Of a stretch of 64,000 bases of DNA, positions 27,598-36,769 are shown one piece after another. Source of the stretch: Aureitalea sp. L0-47. GTDB lineage: Bacteria; Bacteroidota; Bacteroidia; Flavobacteriales; Flavobacteriaceae. Each line of letters starts with the position of its first letter. Within the stretch, counting starts at the first letter, position 1. Under the pieces are notes generated by a model. The model had not been told where the DNA came from, searched no databases, and was given only the letters and a program-made list of their open reading frames with translations. The position numbers and the translations under genes were made by a program. The stretch is taken from positions 1 to 64,000 of the forward strand of contig NZ_JAFMTQ010000009.1 in NCBI RefSeq assembly GCF_026126405.1, given 5' to 3'.

Positions 27598-28433
27598 AAT
27601 GCTATATCGTAATACCAGCGCATAACGAAGAAGCACATTTAGCGACTACGCTGAATTCGCTTGCCAATCAAACATTACTCCCATCGAAAATACTGGTAGT
27701 CAACGATCATTCTACCGATAACACCCAGAGCATCATAGCCGACTTCTCAAAACGTTTCGATTTTATTTCAGGAACAACAATCTCCTCTGGTGAGGATCAC
27801 ACCCCCGGCACAAAAGTTGTTGAAGCATTCTACAAAGGATTTTCACTACTGGACGAGGAGTACGACATCATCTGTAAATTCGATGCCGATCTTGAATTTC
27901 CTTTGGATTATCTGGAGAAAATAGTAGCTGTATTTAAGGAGCATCCTAAAATCGGGATGGCAGGAGGTTTCTGCACCATAAAAAAGGAATCGGGATGGGT
28001 TCGTGAAGAATTGACCGGAAAGGACCATATTCGGGGTGCGTTAAAAGCCTATCGAAAGGAGTGTTTTGAACAGATCGGTGGCATTGAAAAAGCCATGGGA
28101 TGGGATACCATAGACGAGTTGCTCGCGCAATTTCACGGCTGGAAGGTTCAGACGGTTCCAGAGCTGGAGGTAAAACACCTTAAACCCACGGGTACAGCCT
28201 ATGCATCCAAAGCAGGTAAATTACAAGGAACTGCTTTCAGACGGATGCGTTATGGGTTCATTCTAACGAGTATTGCGTCTGCTAAACTTGCTTTCAGAAA
28301 AGGAAATATTGGATACTTCTTCGATTGTATAAAAGGATATCTCAAGGACGATTCGGACTATCTGGTAACCCCTGAAGCAGGCAAATTCATCCGTAAACTT
28401 CGGTGGAAAAAAATCTGGAAAAAGTTATTCTGA
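27594..28433 (+). CDS. Glycosyltransferase family 2 protein
   Basis: A 279-aa GT-A enzyme. It opens YIVIPAHNEEAHLATTLNSL, has LVVNDHSTDNTQ near residue 34 and the metal-binding DAD in CKFDADLEFP near 98, and a GWDTIDELLAQFHGW block near 170 that may bind the acceptor. The start codon is GTG, overlapping the methyltransferase stop (GTGA). It is the last of three overlapped genes. No transmembrane anchor is obvious. The sugar donor and acceptor cannot be told. Confidence 0.88.
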   Translation: MKCYIVIPAHNEEAHLATTLNSLANQTLLPSKILVVNDHSTDNTQSIIADFSKRFDFISGTTISSGEDHTPGTKVVEAFYKGFSLLDEEYDIICKFDADLEFPLDYLEKIVAVFKEHPKIGMAGGFCTIKKESGWVREELTGKDHIRGALKAYRKECFEQIGGIEKAMGWDTIDELLAQFHGWKVQTVPELEVKHLKPTGTAYASKAGKLQGTAFRRMRYGFILTSIASAKLAFRKGNIGYFFDCIKGYLKDDSDYLVTPEAGKFIRKLRWKKIWKKLF

Positions 28434-28501
28434 AATTATAACTTCGCCTTAACGAATATCGCAGCAAAAGATTCTAAATTTATATTGAAAATTAAGACAT
28501 T

Positions 28502-29575
28502 ATGAAATACCTAATCACCCTACTGTTGCTCGGGGCCTCAATTAGCAACTGGGCACAAAGCCCTGTCAACACAGAGATACAAAAACCAAAGAATATCATC
28601 CTTCTCATTGGGGATGGCATGGGACTTAGCCAGGTGTCCGCAAGTTTCTATTTTAATGAAGAAACCTCAAATTTTACAAGGTTCAACGATATTGGGCTTA
28701 TGCGAACCTCCTCTTCGGCCCAGTTGGTGACCGACTCCGCCGCAGGAGCTACTGCTTTTGCCAGTGGGGTGAAAACGTATAACGGCGCAGTTGGATTCAG
28801 CAATAAGAATAAACCAGTAACTTCGATTGTCGAGATCCTCTCAGAAAGTGGGTATGCTACAGGAGTGATTGCCACATCTTCCGTAGTACACGCAACACCT
28901 GCAGCTTTTTATGCGCATGTAAAATCAAGAAGAATTTACCAGCAGATAGCAGAGCAATTAGCAGAAAGCGAATTGGACTTCATCGCTGGTGGTGGAGACA
29001 AATTCTTCTCACAGAGAACCGATGGAAAAAACCTGTATGAAGACTTCAAAGCAAAAGGCTTCGATGTACATACGGATGCTCTTCCTGAGATGATTTCAGA
29101 TAAAAAACAACTCATCATTCTCGCGGAGGACGGTATGCCCAAGATGATTGACGGGCGCGGTGATTTCTTGCCGAATAGCACTCAAATGGCACTCGACTAC
29201 CTTTCAAAAAACGAAGAAGGTTTCTTTCTAATGATAGAAGGTTCCCAGATCGACTGGGGCGGACATGATAACGACACTGACTACTTGCTGGGGGAACAGA
29301 TCGACTTCGACAAGACCATAGGGATAGCCCTTGATTTTGCTGAAAACAACGGTAACACTCTGGTAATCGTTACGGCCGATCATGAAACAGGCGGTTTCAC
29401 ACTATCTGCCAAGGGAGATAATTATTACAAGTTAGATCCTACTTTTGCTACGAGTGGACATTCGGCTACATTAATTCCTGTTTTTGCCTACGGACCAGGC
29501 TCAGAGTCGTTCCGGGGTATTTATGAAAATACAGACATCTTCCACAAAATGATGGAATTGTTAGGAAAGAAATAG
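28502..29575 (+). CDS. Alkaline phosphatase
   Basis: A 357-aa exported phosphomonoesterase. Signal peptide at residues 1-18 (ending NWAQ). Metal and catalytic motifs: IGDGMG at 36-41 (Asp ligand), nucleophile Ser79 in VTDSAAGATAFASG, ADHETGG near 296 and a late SGHSAT with a His ligand. This is the compact PhoA-superfamily type, probably periplasmic and releasing phosphate from organic esters. It lies 68 bp after the glycosyltransferase and seems independently transcribed. No PHO-box-like site is recognised. Confidence 0.92.
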   Translation: MKYLITLLLLGASISNWAQSPVNTEIQKPKNIILLIGDGMGLSQVSASFYFNEETSNFTRFNDIGLMRTSSSAQLVTDSAAGATAFASGVKTYNGAVGFSNKNKPVTSIVEILSESGYATGVIATSSVVHATPAAFYAHVKSRRIYQQIAEQLAESELDFIAGGGDKFFSQRTDGKNLYEDFKAKGFDVHTDALPEMISDKKQLIILAEDGMPKMIDGRGDFLPNSTQMALDYLSKNEEGFFLMIEGSQIDWGGHDNDTDYLLGEQIDFDKTIGIALDFAENNGNTLVIVTADHETGGFTLSAKGDNYYKLDPTFATSGHSATLIPVFAYGPGSESFRGIYENTDIFHKMMELLGKK

Positions 29576-29635
29576 TGCTTTCTTAACAAGGATATAGGCC
29601 GTTTTCGTCGGTTAAATTTGTTATTTTAGCCTTGT

Positions 29636-30382
29636 ATGATAGTAATTAGAGCTCTCAAGGATGTTGGATCCTACTTCCTTATGTTAAGGAGGGTTTTCAG
29701 TGGATTTACCAAGGCATCAGTACTTAGAGAGCTCGTTTTCAAAGAAATAAACGACCTAATCCTGGGTTCACTGGGTATCGTATCCTTTATTTCCTTTTTC
29801 GTAGGAGGTGTAATCGCCATACAGACCGCATTAAATCTCGAAAATCCTCTAATTCCAAAGTCGCTTATTGGTTTCGCAACTCGTCAGTCCATGATACTAG
29901 AGTTCGCTCCTACCTTTATATCTATCATCATGGCGGGAAAAATGGGCTCTTTTATTACCTCGAGTATTGGTTCTATGCGTGTTACCGAACAAATAGATGC
30001 CCTGGATGTTATGGGTATAAACTCCCTTAATTACCTGGTCTTTCCAAAAGTGGTTGCTCTCATGCTTTACCCATTTGTTATAGCATTAGCCATGTTCCTT
30101 GGAATTTTTGGAGGATTCCTTGCCGGTGTCTACGGAGGATTCGTATCACCTGGCGAGTTTGTCACCGGTTTACAAGATTCATTTGATCCCTTTCACCTTA
30201 CTTATGCCTTCATTAAAACCTTCATTTTCGCATTTATTTTAGCCACCGTCCCTTCATGGCAGGGCTATTTTATGAAGGGAGGCGCATTGGAAGTGGGGAA
30301 AGCGAGTACGAATTCCTTTGTCTGGACCAGTGTACTTATCATTTTAATGAACTATATCGTAACTTCACTCCTATTGAGCTAA
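29636..30382 (+). CDS. MlaE-type ABC transporter permease
   Basis: A 248-aa permease of the MlaE/YrbE family for phospholipid or hydrophobic substrate transfer across the envelope. Family blocks: FVGGVIAIQTALNLE near residue 57, EFAPTFISIIMAGKMGSFITSSIGSMRVTEQIDALDVMG near 88, and GGFLAGVYGGFV near 163; five hydrophobic segments. The ATPase gene overlaps its stop by one base (TAATG). No MlaD/MCE gene is adjacent, so the substrate-binding partner must be elsewhere. A TAAATTTG -7-like box lies at 29613-29620. Confidence 0.9.
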   Translation: MIVIRALKDVGSYFLMLRRVFSGFTKASVLRELVFKEINDLILGSLGIVSFISFFVGGVIAIQTALNLENPLIPKSLIGFATRQSMILEFAPTFISIIMAGKMGSFITSSIGSMRVTEQIDALDVMGINSLNYLVFPKVVALMLYPFVIALAMFLGIFGGFLAGVYGGFVSPGEFVTGLQDSFDPFHLTYAFIKTFIFAFILATVPSWQGYFMKGGALEVGKASTNSFVWTSVLIILMNYIVTSLLLS

Positions 30383-31146
30383 TGATACGTGTTGAGAACA
30401 TCCATAAAAGTTTTGGTGAGCATGAGGTGCTTAAAGGCATATCTACTGTATTTGAAAAAGGTAGAACCAACCTTATTATCGGGGCCAGTGGAAGTGGTAA
30501 AACTGTTCTTCTGAAATGTTTACTCGGACTCTTTCAACCTGAAGTAGGAAAGATCTTTTACGGTGACAAGGCCATTCAGAAGATGGACGACGACGAAAAG
30601 AGAAAGTTACGCGAGGATATTGGCATGTTATTCCAGGGAGGCGCTTTATTCGATTCCATGACGATAGAGGAAAATGTCATGTTTCCCCTCCGTATGTTTA
30701 CAAATAGGAAGAAATCTGAAATGCTGGAAAGAGTGAATGAAGTACTTGCCAGAGTAAATCTGCAAGGGGTAAATAATAAATACCCTGCCGAGATCTCCGG
30801 TGGTATGCAAAAACGAGTTTCCATTGCACGAGCCATAGTAAACAAACCACACTACTTATTTTGTGACGAACCAAACTCAGGCCTTGATCCGAACACTGCC
30901 ACGGTGATCGACAACCTCATCCAGGAAATCACCAAAGAATACAATATCACTACCGTGGTGGTTTCCCACGACATGAATTCGGTGATGGAAATAGGCGAGA
31001 GCATTGTGCTATTGAAAAACGGATTACTGGTGTGGGAAGGAAGTAATAAAGACATCTTTAAGTCGGATAACAAGGACGTTATCGATTTTGTATATTCTTC
31101 CGATCTATTTAAGAAAATCCGGGATGTTCAGCTCAAAGAGGGCTAA
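30382..31146 (+). CDS. MlaF-type ABC transporter ATP-binding protein
   Basis: Read from the ATG overlapping the permease stop, the product is 254 aa. Walker A GASGSGKT is at 34-41, the signature ISGGMQKR and Walker B YLFCDEPNSGLDP follow near 136 and 156, and the switch His in VVVSHDMNS lies near 195. The upstream open frame to 30256 overlaps the permease and is rejected. It is the energy-coupling subunit of the MlaE pair. Confidence 0.92.
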   Translation: MIRVENIHKSFGEHEVLKGISTVFEKGRTNLIIGASGSGKTVLLKCLLGLFQPEVGKIFYGDKAIQKMDDDEKRKLREDIGMLFQGGALFDSMTIEENVMFPLRMFTNRKKSEMLERVNEVLARVNLQGVNNKYPAEISGGMQKRVSIARAIVNKPHYLFCDEPNSGLDPNTATVIDNLIQEITKEYNITTVVVSHDMNSVMEIGESIVLLKNGLLVWEGSNKDIFKSDNKDVIDFVYSSDLFKKIRDVQLKEG

Positions 31147-31215
31147 ATTTTAAAAGATTCCTACGGATATTCACAGATTTTTGCACTATTTTTAACGCTA
31201 TCAAAAATTAATCCC

Positions 31216-32829
31216 ATGAAAAACACATTACTCTTTGGCATCGCTTTGCTTATGGGCGCTATGTCATATGCACAGGTTTCATTCACTAACGCGGGAGGTC
31301 TATTAGGAAATTATCCGGATAACTCAGAGACTGCGGTCGACATGAACGGTGACTGGCTGGACGATTACGTTAGGGTATCTGCCAACGGTATTGGAATAGA
31401 TTACCAGCAAGGAGATGGAACGTTTAACTCCGTTTTTTATCCAATTTCCATCCAGAATGTTCCTAACTGGAGTATCGCTGCCGGTGACCTTGACGAAAAC
31501 GGGTATAACGACCTTGTTTTAGGAAACGGATCTCGAGTTTCTTTCGTTTATGCAAATGCTAACGGAACGGCATATACTGAAACCGCATTTCCCGAATTTA
31601 TCTTCTCTCAGAGATCTACAATGGCGGACATCGACAACGATGGTGACCTGGACAGTTTTGTTTGTCACGATATTGATCTTAGCCACCCCTACCGAAACGA
31701 TGGAACAGGTACTCTTACTCTGGATCAAACTCTTATTCAAACAATTGACGCTCCTGGAAACTATGCGGCGATCTGGGTAGACTACGATAATGATGGAGAC
31801 AGTGATATGTATTTAACTAAATGCCGTGGAGGAGCCCTTCCGGGAGACCCGAATCGCGATAATGCCATGTATACAAACAATGGAGATGGTACATTCACAG
31901 AAAACGGCCTGGACATCGGAATGAGAGACAATGCGCAATCATGGTCTACTGTGTTTGAGGATTTTGATAACGATGGTGACTTCGATGCATTCATCGTAAA
32001 CCACGACTTCCAAAACCGCCTTATGCTGAACGACGGCACCGGAAACTTCACCGATATCATTGGAAGTTCAGGAATTGATGCCAACGATCTTGGTGCATGG
32101 GAAAACCAGGCTGCAGATTTTAACAACGACGGATTTGTAGATATTTTTTCAGAATTATCAAAAGAATTATACCTGAATAACGGCGACCTCACATTCACGG
32201 GCACAGATCTTCCATTCGACGAGGGTGGAATCGGTGATTTCAACGGAGATGGTTTCCTCGATGTTGTGAATAACGGTGACCTTTGGCTTAATGATGCCGA
32301 CTCAGGATTTAACTGGGTAAAGATCGGCCTCGAAGGTGTACAGAGTAACCTGAATGGTATTGGAGCCCGTATCGAGATTTATGGCGACTGGGGCATGCAG
32401 ATCCGTGAAGTGCGTTCCGGACAAGGATTTAGTCACATGAACTCTCTGGTAGCACATTTCGGAATTGGAGCGGCTACAGAGATCGAAGAAATGATCATTA
32501 AGTGGCCATCAGGAATAGTTGATACATTCACTGGACCGGCAATTAACACTCAGCACATCATTGTTGAAGGAGAGACCTTAGGTCTTGATGACTACCTGGG
32601 TGAGAAAATTAATATCTATCCTAACCCAACTACCGACTTCATTAACTTCTCGTTGAATGGTCTTGAAAGCACTGCTGTAACTGTTGTAGACGTTACCGGA
32701 AAGATCGTACTTTCTACTGTGATTTCTTCAGAAAACAATATTGATGTTTCAAGTTTGAAGAGCGGTGTTTATTTCGCACAGATCGAAGTAGATGGAAGAC
32801 AGGCCAGCTACAAGTTCATTAAGAACTAA
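31216..32829 (+). CDS. Secreted FG-GAP/VCBS repeat protein with ASPIC/UnbV domain and T9SS sorting domain
   Basis: A 537-aa protein. After the signal peptide come repeated calcium-loop motifs (D-x-D/N-x-D-G type) such as DIDNDGDLDSF, DYDNDGDSDMYL and DFDNDGDFDAF that form a beta-propeller of FG-GAP repeats. An ASPIC/UnbV-like block (VRSGQGFSHMNSLVAHFGIG) follows near residue 396. The C-terminal roughly 80 residues (INIYPNPTTDFINF to SYKFIKN) are a type A T9SS sorting domain. It is thus a predicted surface or secreted adhesin-like or glycan-related protein exported by the Por system encoded nearby. Confidence 0.88.
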   Translation: MKNTLLFGIALLMGAMSYAQVSFTNAGGLLGNYPDNSETAVDMNGDWLDDYVRVSANGIGIDYQQGDGTFNSVFYPISIQNVPNWSIAAGDLDENGYNDLVLGNGSRVSFVYANANGTAYTETAFPEFIFSQRSTMADIDNDGDLDSFVCHDIDLSHPYRNDGTGTLTLDQTLIQTIDAPGNYAAIWVDYDNDGDSDMYLTKCRGGALPGDPNRDNAMYTNNGDGTFTENGLDIGMRDNAQSWSTVFEDFDNDGDFDAFIVNHDFQNRLMLNDGTGNFTDIIGSSGIDANDLGAWENQAADFNNDGFVDIFSELSKELYLNNGDLTFTGTDLPFDEGGIGDFNGDGFLDVVNNGDLWLNDADSGFNWVKIGLEGVQSNLNGIGARIEIYGDWGMQIREVRSGQGFSHMNSLVAHFGIGAATEIEEMIIKWPSGIVDTFTGPAINTQHIIVEGETLGLDDYLGEKINIYPNPTTDFINFSLNGLESTAVTVVDVTGKIVLSTVISSENNIDVSSLKSGVYFAQIEVDGRQASYKFIKN

Positions 32830-32845
32830 TAAAATTATACAGAAT

Positions 32846-32876
32846 AAAAAGGCAGTCAAATGACTGCCTTTTTTTA
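32846..32876. terminator. Bidirectional terminator between convergent genes
   Basis: A 13-bp A/T-flanked stem (left arm 32846-32858, right arm from 32861) with a 2-base loop and T/A tracts on both sides. It serves the FG-GAP gene on plus and the DUF389 gene on minus, whose stop at 32874 is inside the T tract. Confidence 0.85.
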
Positions 32877-34325
32877 TTTCTCTTCAATGAGTAAAGTGTC
32901 CAGGTCTAGCTTGAATTTTAACCAATTGGCCAGTTTCTCGCTATTTTCCTGTTTCGTCCTTGAGTTCACACGACGATCCCATTCTACTTCAAAGACTGGA
33001 ATAGTATCGATGGTATTTGGAATAGTATCCACCTCACTAAAATTAGCGAAAACGCGTTTAGAGTAACTGAAGGATAGCAATTTGTCGTAGTTAAGCTTTA
33101 CCTCCTTGCTCAAATTAGCAAACTCGATCTCATCTATCTTCAATTTGGTGATCTCGTTTTCGAGGAATTCAATACGAAGGTCTTTATCCTTGAGTTCTTT
33201 CTGATTGTTCACATACAGATCTTCCAGTATATCCTGTTTTAGGTCACCGGATATTTTAGCGGCTAGTTCGCCACTTTGATCGTCTCCCTGATATACATTG
33301 AGCCTAGTTCCTTCAAGATTCTTGGTCTCATCCAGGTTAGTTTGCCATTTATTCAGCGTCCCCGGAGGCACCATTCTTCCTATTAGATAGACCTCAATTT
33401 CTCTGGTTTCATAGTCATGAGTAAATTTAACTACCTCTGCTCCTTCGTAATTTACAACGTCTCGCACAAATTCACTAGCATGGTTCTCAAATACCTGCTG
33501 GTCCAGTAGATTCAGAAACAAAATAATACTTGGCACCATAACAATGAAGGCTAATAATGAAGCTACACGGGAAATAAGCCTTCTCCTTCGTGAATTCGCA
33601 TACCGAACTAAAGGAAATCGCAGCAATTTTGCTATTATGAATGTGGATAGCGCAATAAATACCGTATTAATGGAAAATAAATACATGGCTCCTCCGGCGT
33701 AGCTCAGGTTTCCAATGGCGAGGCCATAACCTACAGTACAAAGAGGTGGCATTAGTGCAGTGGCAATGGCAACACCAAAGATCACAGAGGCGATAGTCCC
33801 GCTTTTAGTCTTCGCTACTATGAGAGCAAGACCACCAAATATGGCGACGAGAACATCTAATATGGTTGGGTAGGTTCTTGCAAGTAGTTCAGGCGTCTCG
33901 GCGGTAAGTGGGGAAATTTTGAAATACAGGAATGCCGTTATTACACTCAAACCGATCATCACACCCAGGTTGATGAGTGACCTGCGTAGCATTTCGACAT
34001 CATTAATAGCAACTCCCAATCCAACACCAACGATCGGGCCCATAAGGGGTGAGATAAGCATGGCTCCAATCACAACGGCAGTACTACTCACATTGAGACC
34101 AATAGACGCCACGAAAATCGAAAAGATCAGGATCCAGGCGTTGTGCCCTTTAAAAGAAATGTCCTTCTTAACTGCCGAAATAGTAGCATCCCGATCAGTA
34201 TCGGAACGGATACCAAGCAGTTCCGAAAAGAATTTCTTTATGTTTTCCCAGGTTGAGAGTTTTAAATGCTCAAACTGTTCCTCTTCAGTCTTTATATGAT
34301 TTGAATTGTTCTCAGGGGTACTCAT
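32874..34325 (-). CDS. DUF389 multi-pass membrane protein
   Basis: A 483-aa protein. The N-terminal half has about six hydrophobic helices with the DUF389 core (LISPLMGPIVGVGLGVAINDVEM near residue 88, ALMPPLCTVGYGLAIGN near 187). The C-terminal half is a soluble, charged and coiled-coil-like region after a last helix near 253-275. The membrane core is shared with a TIGR00341-type family of unknown transport function. Its start is immediately adjacent to the stop of the mannose-1-phosphate guanylyltransferase gene, suggesting a shared transcript. Confidence 0.8.
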   Translation of the reverse strand: MSTPENNSNHIKTEEEQFEHLKLSTWENIKKFFSELLGIRSDTDRDATISAVKKDISFKGHNAWILIFSIFVASIGLNVSSTAVVIGAMLISPLMGPIVGVGLGVAINDVEMLRRSLINLGVMIGLSVITAFLYFKISPLTAETPELLARTYPTILDVLVAIFGGLALIVAKTKSGTIASVIFGVAIATALMPPLCTVGYGLAIGNLSYAGGAMYLFSINTVFIALSTFIIAKLLRFPLVRYANSRRRRLISRVASLLAFIVMVPSIILFLNLLDQQVFENHASEFVRDVVNYEGAEVVKFTHDYETREIEVYLIGRMVPPGTLNKWQTNLDETKNLEGTRLNVYQGDDQSGELAAKISGDLKQDILEDLYVNNQKELKDKDLRIEFLENEITKLKIDEIEFANLSKEVKLNYDKLLSFSYSKRVFANFSEVDTIPNTIDTIPVFEVEWDRRVNSRTKQENSEKLANWLKFKLDLDTLLIEEK

Positions 34326-35405
34326 CTACGTATATTTTTCACCGAATTTTGCTTTCACTTCGGCCAGCAAAGACTTGATCTCCTGTTCTTTACTTTTCGG
34401 AAAAACCATCAGAACATCGTCTTTGTCCACCACAATATAATCTTTTATTCCATCCAGCACCACCAACTTCTCCGAACTTGTATAGACCATGTTCCCTTCG
34501 GAATCATCAAAATGTGTAATGGCACGAACTACGGCGTTTGAGCTTTCGTCTTTCTCCAGCTTATCATGAAGGGCTCCCCATGTTCCTAGGTCGTTCCAAT
34601 CGAAAGAAGCTTGCTTTACGTGGACGTTTGCAGCCCTTTCAAGTATTCCGTAGTCAATCGAAATATTTTCTGATCGACCGTACTCTTTATCTACGAATTC
34701 TTTTTCTTCTGAAGTGTTAAGTGCAGAATTACCTGAGTTGAACAAATTGTACATTTCCGGCAGATGCTGCTGAAATGCACTGATGATACTTTTCACACTC
34801 CAAATGAAAATTCCCGCATTCCAGAAAAAGTTCCCCGCAGCAAGAAATTCCTTAGCTGTCTCATAATCCGGTTTTTCCCTGAACTGAAGTACTTTTTTTA
34901 TTTCTGAAGTATCCGAATCATCACTTTCGATATAACCATAGCCAGTGTTTGGAAATGTGGGCTGAATTCCGAGAGTTACCAACAAATCTTCTTTGGTACA
35001 TGCTTCGAAGCAGGTCATCACATCATTCATAAAAGCTTCCTCATCTTCGATCCAGTGGTCGCTTGGAGCTACTAGCATTAAGGCATCAGGATTGATCTTA
35101 GCGATCTTCAAAGCCGAAAGTAAGATGCAGGGAGCTGTATTCCGCATGGCGGGTTCCAGGACTACCTGGTTTACAGACATTCCATCGATTTGCTGTAAAA
35201 CCTGGTCTCGATATCGTTCGTTGGTTAGTACCCAGATATTTTCGGCAGGAATACCTGTGGCTAGTCGGGAATGTGTTTTCTGAAGCAAACTCTGTCCAGT
35301 TCCCAGCATATCGTGAAACTGTTTTGGAAAGCTAGTCGTGCTCACAGGCCAGAATCGAGAGCCGATTCCACCGGCCATGATTACTGCGTACAGATCGTTC
35401 ATCAT
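34326..35405 (-). CDS. Mannose-1-phosphate guanylyltransferase
   Basis: A 359-aa nucleotidyltransferase making GDP-mannose from Man-1-P and GTP, a precursor of surface polysaccharides and fucose. The signature MAGGIGSRFWPVS is at 10-22, APSDHWIED near 105, FREKPD near 155, and FFWNAGIFIWS near 173. The length matches the short type without a phosphomannose isomerase domain. SprT upstream and DUF389 downstream abut it closely (2 and 0 bp), so all three appear co-transcribed. Confidence 0.93.
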   Translation of the reverse strand: MMNDLYAVIMAGGIGSRFWPVSTTSFPKQFHDMLGTGQSLLQKTHSRLATGIPAENIWVLTNERYRDQVLQQIDGMSVNQVVLEPAMRNTAPCILLSALKIAKINPDALMLVAPSDHWIEDEEAFMNDVMTCFEACTKEDLLVTLGIQPTFPNTGYGYIESDDSDTSEIKKVLQFREKPDYETAKEFLAAGNFFWNAGIFIWSVKSIISAFQQHLPEMYNLFNSGNSALNTSEEKEFVDKEYGRSENISIDYGILERAANVHVKQASFDWNDLGTWGALHDKLEKDESSNAVVRAITHFDDSEGNMVYTSSEKLVVLDGIKDYIVVDKDDVLMVFPKSKEQEIKSLLAEVKAKFGEKYT

Positions 35406-35407
35406 AG

Positions 35408-36004
35408 TTACTTTATATATTCTACTTCAGCGTTGGGGTTGAACAAATAGATCCTTCCGTTGCTAAGGTCGATGCATTCATATCGTTTTACACGCTTATT
35501 ACCTCTTTTGAACAGCTTTCCATTGTACAAACGAAAAGTGCCTCCATAGGGTATCTCAAAGATAAAGTTTTTATCATTCGGCGGATCGTATTGTTTCAGA
35601 GCTAGTGATAATTTGTTATCGGTATCGCTCGAAGCTTTGGGGTTTTTAAAATGATTAGCGAGTAAAGGCAGCAGGTTAGAAGGAAATATTTCAGGCCTGA
35701 TAAAAGGAAGCATCATTTGCTGAAATATGTGTTTCCATTCCTTTCCGTGAGGCTTGATCCTTCTTCCATATTCCTCAAAGGCAACCAGGTGTGCGATCTC
35801 ATGCACCAGTGTTATCAGAAATCGATACGGATTGAGATTGGCATTCACAGTGATCCTGTGAGCACCATTGGCTAACCTTTTATAATCACCATGACGGGTA
35901 ACCCGTTCATTAACGATCTTAAGGTGTACATTATATCTCTTAATTAGATTGAAGACAGGTTCCACAGCGGCCCGTGGCATGTATTTCTGAAGTAATTCGG
36001 TCAT
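35408..36004 (-). CDS. SprT-like zinc metalloprotease domain protein
   Basis: A 198-aa protein with the zinc motif HEIAH at 68-72, followed by HGKEWKHIF that supplies the third ligand, as in SprT/Spartan-like proteases. The C-terminal half (GTFRLYNGKLFKRGNKRVKRYECI) resembles the SprT C-terminal zinc-ribbon region, but the usual Cys set is reduced to one cysteine, so it may not bind a second zinc. Cytosolic; DNA-protein-crosslink repair is known for eukaryotic relatives, not shown here. Confidence 0.85.
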   Translation of the reverse strand: MTELLQKYMPRAAVEPVFNLIKRYNVHLKIVNERVTRHGDYKRLANGAHRITVNANLNPYRFLITLVHEIAHLVAFEEYGRRIKPHGKEWKHIFQQMMLPFIRPEIFPSNLLPLLANHFKNPKASSDTDNKLSLALKQYDPPNDKNFIFEIPYGGTFRLYNGKLFKRGNKRVKRYECIDLSNGRIYLFNPNAEVEYIK

Positions 36005-36007
36005 TGA

Positions 36008-36691
36008 TTAAGGAGTGCTGCTCGAAACCTGCATGATCTTACCGTTGTAGTATTTGTGGCCCTTGAGAGCGAAATCCATTATATATTTAGCCATTTCCTG
36101 GGCCGTTACCGGTGCTTTATAGCCCGGGAAGGCCTCTTCTAACATTTCAGTTTGTACCGCGCCCAATGCCAGTGCATTGAAGGATGGTCCTTTTTCTTTG
36201 TATTCTTCGGCAAGGACCTCCGTAAGTGTAATGATAGCTCCTTTACTGCTGCTGTAAGCCGCCAGGCCAGGAAACTTAGCGCTGCCCTGAACGCCACCCA
36301 TACTGCTAATATTTACTACATGACCTTCGGAATTCATAAAAGGCAAAACCGCCTTTATCATCGATATAGCGCCAAAAACATTTACCTCGTACGACTGCAT
36401 GAAATCTTCATGAGAAAGATTTACGAAGGGTTTATTCACAAGGTAACCCGAATTATTGATCAGGATGTCCACATGCTTCCACTCAGCCTTCACAAACTCC
36501 GACACACGCCGAACATCCGATGCACTGGTGATGTCACATGGAAAACAGTGACAATTCGAGATTCCCATACCGGAAACCGGTACATCATTTCGTGATAAGG
36601 CCAGGACATTATGTCCCTTATTTGCGAACAAAGCAACTAATTCGTACCCGATACCCCGGCTAGTACCTGTGATGACAACATTTTTATTCAT
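36008..36691 (-). CDS. Short-chain dehydrogenase/reductase
   Basis: A 227-aa Rossmann-fold SDR. The NAD(P) glycine motif GTSRGIG is near residues 8-14, NNSGYL near 79, the catalytic Ser in NISSMGG near 127, and YSSSK gives the catalytic Tyr and Lys near 145-149. It lies 3 bp before sprT, in the same minus-strand run. Substrate not identifiable. Confidence 0.9.
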   Translation of the reverse strand: MNKNVVITGTSRGIGYELVALFANKGHNVLALSRNDVPVSGMGISNCHCFPCDITSASDVRRVSEFVKAEWKHVDILINNSGYLVNKPFVNLSHEDFMQSYEVNVFGAISMIKAVLPFMNSEGHVVNISSMGGVQGSAKFPGLAAYSSSKGAIITLTEVLAEEYKEKGPSFNALALGAVQTEMLEEAFPGYKAPVTAQEMAKYIMDFALKGHKYYNGKIMQVSSSTP

Positions 36692-36709
36692 GGGCTAAAG
36701 ATAAACAAA

Positions 36710-36739
36710 TCCCGTGCCTTACAGAAGTACAACACGGGA
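36710..36739 (-). terminator. Terminator-like hairpin after pdhC
   Basis: Arms TCCCGTG (36710-36716) and CACGGGA (36733-36739) pair perfectly around a 16-base loop. On the minus strand it follows the pdhC stop by about 30 bp and leads into ATTTGTTTA, a weak T-rich tail. Confidence 0.5.
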
Positions 36740-36769
36740 CTAACAAATGATTTGAATGATGAAGCGTAA

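Noticed and set aside
30256-30381. Longer start of the MlaF-type ATPase
   Set aside because: It runs inside the MlaE gene; the TAATG junction gives a normal-length ABC ATPase.
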